Below are positions 58,768-64,000 of a stretch of DNA of 64,000 nt, in pieces. Both the position numbers and the translations under genes were made by a program. Under the pieces are notes generated by a model, which was not told where the DNA came from, searched no databases, and worked only from the letters and a program-made list of their open reading frames with translations. Location of the stretch: contig QFNE01000008.1 in assembly GCA_003240735.1 (NCBI GenBank), forward strand, positions 62,001 through 126,000, written 5' to 3'. Numbering within the stretch: position 1 is the stretch's first letter; each line of letters starts with the position of its first letter. The stretch is from Paracoccus denitrificans. Lineage in GTDB: Bacteria > Pseudomonadota > Alphaproteobacteria > Rhodobacterales > Rhodobacteraceae.

Positions 58768-61725
58768 CTACAGCCCCGCCTCGGTCAGAACGACGTCACA
58801 CCGCGCACAGGTGCCCGGATGGGCGTGCGTCCCAACATCGGGCAGAATCTTCCAGCAACGTTCGCACTTCTCACCCTCAGCAGGTTCGAACACGACAGCG
58901 ACGCCCGGCACGTCGGCCAGACGGAACGCCGTGTCAGGTGCCGGATCACCTGTCACCGTGATCGCGCTGGTGATGCACACGTCGGCAAGGTCGACCGACT
59001 CGAGCGCGCTGCGCAACGCGTCATCCGCGACATAAACCACGGGCGCAGCCTCAAGGCTGGCGCCGATGGTCTTGTCGGTCCGCTTGACCTCCAGCGCCGC
59101 TGTAACGGCACGACGGGCGCGACGGATCGCGTCCCACTTCGCCGCAAGCGCTTCGTCGCGCCATTCGGCAGGCGTATCGGGAAAGTCGTGCAGATGGACG
59201 CTGTCCTCCTCGGACGGGTGGCGCGACAACCAGACGTCTTCCATTGTGAACGGCAGCATCGGCGCCAGCCACGTCGTCAGGCGTTGGAACAGCAGGTCCA
59301 GCACGGTTCGTGCCGACCGCCGCCGCAGGCTGTCAGGTGCATCACAATACAGCGCATCCTTGCGCACGTCGAAGAAGAACGATGACAGATCGACCGTGGC
59401 AAAGTCGAACAGCGCCCGGAACACGCCCTGGAAGTCGTACGCCGCATACCCCTCGCGGACGCGCTGATCCAGCTGCGCAAGGCGGTTCAGAACCCAACGC
59501 TCCAGCTCGGGCATGTCTGCGGGATCAACGCGTTCAGCATCGGTGAACCCGTCCAGCGCACCCAGCAGGAAGCGCATGGTGTTGCGCAGACGACGGTAGG
59601 AATCCGCCGTTCCTTTCAGGATTTCCTTCCCGATACGCAGATCGGCGGTGTAGTCGGACTGCGCGACCCACAGGCGAAGGATATCGGCACCGTACTGGTC
59701 GATCACCTGTTCCGGGGCGACCGTGTTGCCGACAGACTTGGACATCTTCATGCCCTTTTCGTCCAGCGTGAAGCCGTGCGTCAGCACCCCGCGATAGGGC
59801 GCACGGCCCCGCGTGGCGCTGGCCTGCAGCAATGACGACTGGAACCACCCACGGTGCTGGTCGGTCCCTTCCAGATACAGGTCCGCAATCCCGTCCGGTG
59901 CACCGTCCGCGCGGTCACGCAGAACGAACGCGTGGGTCGAGCCGCTGTCGAACCAGACATCCAGCACGTCCATCACCTGCTGATACTCGGCAGGATCGAC
60001 GATACCGGACAGGACACGTTCCTTGAAACCGTCCTGATACCAGACGTCCGCGCCGTCTTTTTCAAACGCCTCGATGATGCGCGCGTTGACCGTTTCGTTG
60101 CGCAGCAGGAAGTCAGGATCGTCGGGCCGCGTGCCGATCTTGGTGAATGCCGTCAGTGGCACGCCCCAGGCGCGCTGACGGGACAGAACCCAATCGGGAC
60201 GGCTTTCGACCATCGCATGCAGGCGGTTGCGACCCGTCTGTGGCGTCCACTTCACCAGCTGATCGATCGACGTCAGCGCGCGGCTGCGGATCGTGTCGCC
60301 GTAATCGCCCATGCCATCGGACAGCTTCTTGTCGATCGCGGCGAACCACTGGGGCGTGTTGCGATAGATCAACGGCGCCTTGGACCGCCAGCTGTGGGGG
60401 TAGCTGTGCTTCAGCTTGCCCTTGGCGAACAGTGCACCCTGCCCCGCCAGCGCCTTGATGTTGCTGACGTTCGCCGGACCTTCCGAGCCTTCCGGCGTCA
60501 GAATGCCCTGCCCGCCGAAAACCGGCAAATCGGCGCGATAGGTGCCGTCCGGCATGACGTTGTACGTCATGGGGATGCCGTGGCGCAGCGCGAGCTGATA
60601 GTCGTCGTCCCCGTGGCTGGGGGCGGTGTGCACAAAGCCCGTGCCCGCATCGTCTGTGACATGGTCCCCCGGCAGCATCGGCACGTCGTAATCCCATTCG
60701 CCATTGCCGCCATCGATGCCGCGATAGGGGTGGGCGAGGACCAGCGATGCCAATTCCTCTGCAGACACATCGCGCAGGCGCGTGACAGCTTCCGGTTCGA
60801 CCTTGGCCGACACAAAGACACCATCCGCCAGCGCATCGGCCAGAAGATAGGTTCCGGCTTTTTCACCATTTAGCTGATAAAGCCCATAGGCGATGCCCGG
60901 GCCGAAGGCGACTGCGCGGTTCTGGGGGATCGTCCAGGGCGTCGTGGTCCAGATGACAACCTTGGCGTCCAGCAGATCAGTGCGCATGCACCCGTCAAGC
61001 GGCGCAAAGTCGCGCTGCGAGGCCACCGGGAACGCCACCCAAATCTGATGACTGGTGTGATCGTGATACTCGACCTCGGCTTCTGCCAGTGCGGTCTGCT
61101 CGACCGGCGACCACATCACAGGCTTTGAACCCTGATACAGGCTGCCGTTCATCACCAGCTTCATGAACTCAGCCGCGATCACCGCCTCGGCGTGGTAGTT
61201 CATGGTCAGGTAAGGGTCTTCCCATTTGCCGGTTACGCCCAAACGCTTGAATTCCTCGCGCTGGGTTTCCACCCAGCCTTCGGCAAAGCGGCGGCATTCC
61301 TGCCGGAACTCGACGATATCGACGTCGTCCTTGTTCTTCTGCAGCTTGCGATACTGTTCCTCGATCTTCCATTCGATCGGAAGTCCATGGCAGTCCCAGC
61401 CGGGAACATAGCGCGCGTCGCGGCCCATCATCTGCTGGCTGCGGGTGATGAAATCCTTGAGGATCTTGTTCAGCGCGTGCCCGATATGCAGGTGACCGTT
61501 CGCATAGGGGGGGCCGTCGTGCAGAATGAACGGCTTACGTCCAGCCGACGAACTGCGCAGGCGATCATAGACGCCAAGCCGTTCCCAGCGTGCCAGCCAT
61601 TCCGGTTCGCGCTGCGGCAGTCCGGCGCGCATCGGAAAATCGGTTTCAGGCAGAAACACCGTGTCGCGGTAATCATGCGCGGGGGTGGCGGAGGCGTCAG
61701 GCTCGACGGTGGTATCGGCGCTCAT
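58768..61725 (-). CDS. ileS: Isoleucyl-tRNA synthetase
   Basis: A 985-residue class I synthetase. GHLHIGHALNK (HIGH) and KGMKMSKSVGN (KMSKS) bracket the Rossmann core, with the CP1 editing domain between them (around residues 200-400). The C-terminal zinc ribbon CERCW and CARCD has four cysteines. This is the bacterial mupirocin-sensitive type by overall architecture. The ATG start at 61725 is preferred; a TTG nine codons upstream is in frame. No T-box is seen in the leader. Confidence 0.97.
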   Translation of the reverse strand: MSADTTVEPDASATPAHDYRDTVFLPETDFPMRAGLPQREPEWLARWERLGVYDRLRSSSAGRKPFILHDGPPYANGHLHIGHALNKILKDFITRSQQMMGRDARYVPGWDCHGLPIEWKIEEQYRKLQKNKDDVDIVEFRQECRRFAEGWVETQREEFKRLGVTGKWEDPYLTMNYHAEAVIAAEFMKLVMNGSLYQGSKPVMWSPVEQTALAEAEVEYHDHTSHQIWVAFPVASQRDFAPLDGCMRTDLLDAKVVIWTTTPWTIPQNRAVAFGPGIAYGLYQLNGEKAGTYLLADALADGVFVSAKVEPEAVTRLRDVSAEELASLVLAHPYRGIDGGNGEWDYDVPMLPGDHVTDDAGTGFVHTAPSHGDDDYQLALRHGIPMTYNVMPDGTYRADLPVFGGQGILTPEGSEGPANVSNIKALAGQGALFAKGKLKHSYPHSWRSKAPLIYRNTPQWFAAIDKKLSDGMGDYGDTIRSRALTSIDQLVKWTPQTGRNRLHAMVESRPDWVLSRQRAWGVPLTAFTKIGTRPDDPDFLLRNETVNARIIEAFEKDGADVWYQDGFKERVLSGIVDPAEYQQVMDVLDVWFDSGSTHAFVLRDRADGAPDGIADLYLEGTDQHRGWFQSSLLQASATRGRAPYRGVLTHGFTLDEKGMKMSKSVGNTVAPEQVIDQYGADILRLWVAQSDYTADLRIGKEILKGTADSYRRLRNTMRFLLGALDGFTDAERVDPADMPELERWVLNRLAQLDQRVREGYAAYDFQGVFRALFDFATVDLSSFFFDVRKDALYCDAPDSLRRRSARTVLDLLFQRLTTWLAPMLPFTMEDVWLSRHPSEEDSVHLHDFPDTPAEWRDEALAAKWDAIRRARRAVTAALEVKRTDKTIGASLEAAPVVYVADDALRSALESVDLADVCITSAITVTGDPAPDTAFRLADVPGVAVVFEPAEGEKCERCWKILPDVGTHAHPGTCARCDVVLTEAGL

Positions 61726-61845
61726 CTGGGGCGGAATCCTTGGCTGCGGCAAAATAGGCTGGACACTGACTTTCCCGGCGGCGGGACACGGTCACACCAC
61801 CGGGCGGCTAATTCGAAATATCCAGCCCGTTTTCAGCATGCTGCG

Positions 61846-61874
61846 CTTATAGAAACCCGCGCGCGCGGCTGCAA
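61846..61874 (-). promoter_or_regulatory. Candidate ileS promoter
   Basis: Minus-strand TTGCAG (61869-61874) and TATAAG (61846-61851) separated by 17 bases, giving a leader of about 115 bases. The rest of the 252-base divergent spacer shows nothing I can name. Confidence 0.45.
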
Positions 61875-61977
61875 GCGGGGCCGGTGGAACCTTCATCAAC
61901 CCGTCATGCTTCGGTCATAGGGGCGTTGCCGGAATCGCCGATAGTCCACGCGCCCCCTGAAACAGGAGCATGAGATC

Positions 61978-62877
61978 GTGGCGCTGATCGCAGTCAATGC
62001 AACAGATGCTGCCATTCCGCCGCACCTTGCGGCCCGGGCGGCGACACTTCCCCCAGACGCGCCGATCGTCGTGATGGTTCACGGTTTCCGATTTTCCCCG
62101 TCCCTGCCATCCGCCTGCCCCCACCACGATATTCTGTCGCTTGTTCCCATGGCGGGCGCGCGCCACGCGGTGTCTTGGCCACGGGGATTGGGTTTTTCGG
62201 CAGATGGCGACGAAGGGCTAGCCGTCGGTTTCGGATGGGAAGCGCGCGGCAGTCTGCGCCGCGCCTATCGTCAGGCGGCGCAGGCAGGGCAAGATCTGGC
62301 CACGCTGGTCACGTTACTTGCGACTGCGGCACGGCGTCCCGTGGCAATCATTGCCCATTCGTTGGAGGCAAGGGTCGCGCTGTCCGCGCTGGCATCGGTC
62401 GCACCGGGGGTCATCGGGCGCGTCGTCCTGCTGGCTGCTGCGGAATTTCGCGACCGGGCCGAGGCGGCGGCCGCCAGTCCCGCAGGCATTCTGGCAGAGA
62501 TCGTCAACGTCACATCCCGAGAGAATGATCTGTACGATCTGGCGCTTGAGGTGATGCTGCGTGGCGGATTGGGTCGGGCGGTGGGTCAGGGGCTATCCCG
62601 TCGCCGCGACAATTGGGTGGACGTTCAGATCGACGACGCCGACACGATCACCGGTCTGGCGCAGATCGGCTTTTCCATCGGGACCACGGCGCATCGAATC
62701 TGCCACTGGTCACCTTATATGCGGGACGGGGTATTCGATCTTTATCGGGCAATTCTTTGCACCAATCGGCCGCTGAGCCTTATCCAGCTTCGACAGGCGG
62801 CAGATGGGCATTCCAGCCGGCGCTGGTCGCGCCTTCTGGAATGGCCTCACTCACCCGGGTCTTTCGGCAGGGCGTAG
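61978..62877 (+). CDS. Alpha/beta-hydrolase-like protein with altered nucleophile elbow
   Basis: A 299-residue protein. APIVVMVHGFRFSPS is the oxyanion strand and loop of an alpha/beta hydrolase. The nucleophile elbow reads AHSLEARVALSAL, where related proteins usually have a Gly after the Leu (G-x-S-x-G). Here Ala and Glu take the places of the two Gly residues. A late DGVFDLYRAIL segment and a His-rich stretch follow. The GTG start has AGGAG nine bases upstream. The Ser is kept, but the strained elbow may be disturbed, so activity is uncertain. The 3' end overlaps the opposite-strand yciB gene by 31 bases. Confidence 0.65.
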   Translation: MALIAVNATDAAIPPHLAARAATLPPDAPIVVMVHGFRFSPSLPSACPHHDILSLVPMAGARHAVSWPRGLGFSADGDEGLAVGFGWEARGSLRRAYRQAAQAGQDLATLVTLLATAARRPVAIIAHSLEARVALSALASVAPGVIGRVVLLAAAEFRDRAEAAAASPAGILAEIVNVTSRENDLYDLALEVMLRGGLGRAVGQGLSRRRDNWVDVQIDDADTITGLAQIGFSIGTTAHRICHWSPYMRDGVFDLYRAILCTNRPLSLIQLRQAADGHSSRRWSRLLEWPHSPGSFGRA

Positions 62878-63446
62878 CGGCTGAAAAGCCCAGCGTTCAG
62901 GACGAAGAAGGCAAAGAACAGGACCGGCAGACCAATGGTCTTGACCAGAACCCAAGTCTCATCGCTTTGGGTGCGCCAGACGATCTCGTTGATGACGGCC
63001 AAGGCAAAGCACATCGCGGTCAGGCGGGCGGTCAGGATACGCCACCCGTTGTCGGTCAACGGGATCGCATCGCCCAGAACCAGCCCCAGCCAGTTGCGCC
63101 GCAGCAGCAGACCCAGTCCCAGCACGACCCCGAACAGCACATAGATCGCGGTCGGCTTCATCTTGAAGACGCGCGGATCATTCAACCAGATCGCGGCGCC
63201 ACCCAGACCCACGACCAGAAACAGTGTAATGCCCTGCATGGCCGTCATCCGGCCCGCTAGGCGCCACATGGCGATGCTGGCAATGATCTGTGCAGGCATG
63301 AACCGGATCGTCGCCGCGACAATCCCGTCGTAATGCGTCCCGCCGATGGTCAGGCCGCTGCGCTTGAACAGAAAGAACGCCAGCATGAACAGGACAAGCG
63401 GACCCAGCTCCAGCGCCATCTTGGTTTTCGGATCAATCTTGCGCAT
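62847..63446 (-). CDS. yciB: Inner-membrane septation protein YciB/IspZ
   Basis: A 199-residue membrane protein with about five to six helices. The opening KMALELGPLVLFMLAFFLF, NDPRVFKMKPTAIYVLFGVVLG and WRILTARLTAMCFALAVINEIVWR mark the IspZ family, involved in normal septation and envelope synthesis. The ATG start at 63446 is used; a TTG immediately before it extends the frame by one codon. It overlaps the convergent hydrolase-like gene by 31 bases. Confidence 0.93.
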   Translation of the reverse strand: MRKIDPKTKMALELGPLVLFMLAFFLFKRSGLTIGGTHYDGIVAATIRFMPAQIIASIAMWRLAGRMTAMQGITLFLVVGLGGAAIWLNDPRVFKMKPTAIYVLFGVVLGLGLLLRRNWLGLVLGDAIPLTDNGWRILTARLTAMCFALAVINEIVWRTQSDETWVLVKTIGLPVLFFAFFVLNAGLFSRYALPKDPGE

Positions 63447-63500
63447 CAAGGCCTCAGCGGATGGAATTTGGTTGCGGGTCTTTTCGCGCGCGGCGCGGTT

Positions 63501-64000
63501 CTAGTCCAGCGGAACTGCGTTCAGAATCGGCCCGACGCGCGGCGGGGGCAGGATCTGCTGCGCGATCAACGCGTGCCGCGTGTCCGACGGAAAGCCCCCT
63601 GTCGCCCCGGCGCGGGGGCTGATGCGCAGGCGCAGCGCACGCTTTGCGGGCCAGCGCTGGATCAATTCGGTCCCAAGCACGACATTGGCATAGGTCATCT
63701 GCCGTCCGCGGTTCTCACCGGCCTTGATCGTGACGGTTCGTTCAGGTGCATACCGGATCAACATTACTGCGACGCCGCCCGGAACGGCAGTGCGCGGCGA
63801 CAGATCGACGACCTGCTGGCCACCCTGCTGGGCAATGCGGATGCCAACAGCCGGTTGTCGGGTCGCGTTTTTGGCGATCATCCCCATCAGATCGGTGGGG
63901 CGCATATGCATCAGCGTATCCTGCCCATCCACGATCACCTGAGGGGTATAGACCCCCCTCTCGCCTGCGGTCAGCGCATAGCCTTCCTGCCGATCAGTAT
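63501..64000 (-). CDS. DUF1223 family secreted protein, 5' part cut by the window edge
   Basis: The C-terminal 166 residues of a DUF1223 protein, a periplasmic thioredoxin-like family of unclear function. The visible part begins inside the conserved region (GVYTPQVIVDGQ, the YTPQ hallmark) and continues through VDLSPRTAVPGGVAVMLIRY. The beginning, with the expected signal peptide and Cys motif, lies beyond 64000. It is on the same strand as yciB, 54 bases upstream of it, so the two may be co-transcribed. Confidence 0.85.
   Translation of the reverse strand, partial: TDRQEGYALTAGERGVYTPQVIVDGQDTLMHMRPTDLMGMIAKNATRQPAVGIRIAQQGGQQVVDLSPRTAVPGGVAVMLIRYAPERTVTIKAGENRGRQMTYANVVLGTELIQRWPAKRALRLRISPRAGATGGFPSDTRHALIAQQILPPPRVGPILNAVPLD

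Overview
The window looks like chromosome of a marine-type alphaproteobacterium, most likely a Rhodobacteraceae (Roseobacter-group) species. Evidence is the high-GC coding bias, CtrA with its inhibitor SciP, LpxI in place of LpxH, a Ppx/GppA-RlmE pair, a ChvB/NdvB-type cyclic glucan synthase and many short overlapping gene junctions. It is almost entirely core genome. I see no insertion sequence, prophage, CRISPR array, rRNA or tRNA gene. No gene-free stretch exceeds about 300 bases.

Layout. 1-8.5 kb: a NifU/IscU-like scaffold, a 31-residue membrane peptide under a perfect CtrA box, then (minus strand) sciP-ctrA-ligA-recG, followed by mnmA, a glutathione peroxidase and sufE. 8.5-14.6 kb: a lipoprotein, a GNAT acetyltransferase, the rplU-rpmA operon, a glycosyltransferase, a PaaI-type thioesterase and an ABC-F ATPase. 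14.8-23.3 kb: one giant gene for a 2826-residue cyclic beta-1,2-glucan synthase. 23.3-26.6 kb: an HxlR regulator divergent from three redox genes, with a clear palindromic operator between them. 26.6-42.4 kb: a long minus-strand run, pyrH-frr-uppS-cdsA-dxr-rseP-bamA-ompH-nadD-fabZ-lpxA-lpxI-lpxB-aroQ-PQQ dehydrogenase, which links ribosome recycling, isoprenoid and phospholipid precursors, outer-membrane protein assembly and lipid A synthesis.

42.4-51.3 kb: miaA, an AraC-type regulator, rlmE and ppx/gppA. These are followed by a plus-strand run of a small membrane protein, an M48 peptidase, an alpha/beta hydrolase and a cytochrome P450, which meets a group III truncated haemoglobin tail to tail. 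The haemoglobin promoter carries five GTGCAT-type units at exact 11-bp period. Then come rpmG and rnpB. 51.3-64 kb: folE2, metZ, a TerC-family protein, a UvrD/PcrA helicase, a DUF1289 protein, dps, ileS, an alpha/beta-fold protein, yciB/ispZ and the end of a DUF1223 gene that runs out of the window.

The most surprising object is the RNase P RNA at about 51005-51286 (minus). It has a good promoter, a closed P1 helix and the conserved catalytic core, yet it is only about 280 nt. By comparison with the E. coli RNA it lacks nearly the whole specificity domain (P9-P14, including the conserved J11/12-J12/11 nucleotides). Other signals worth checking are the CtrA-box peptide, the haemoglobin promoter repeats, the dps and HxlR operators, nadD inside the envelope operon, and the aroQ-PQQ dehydrogenase pair.
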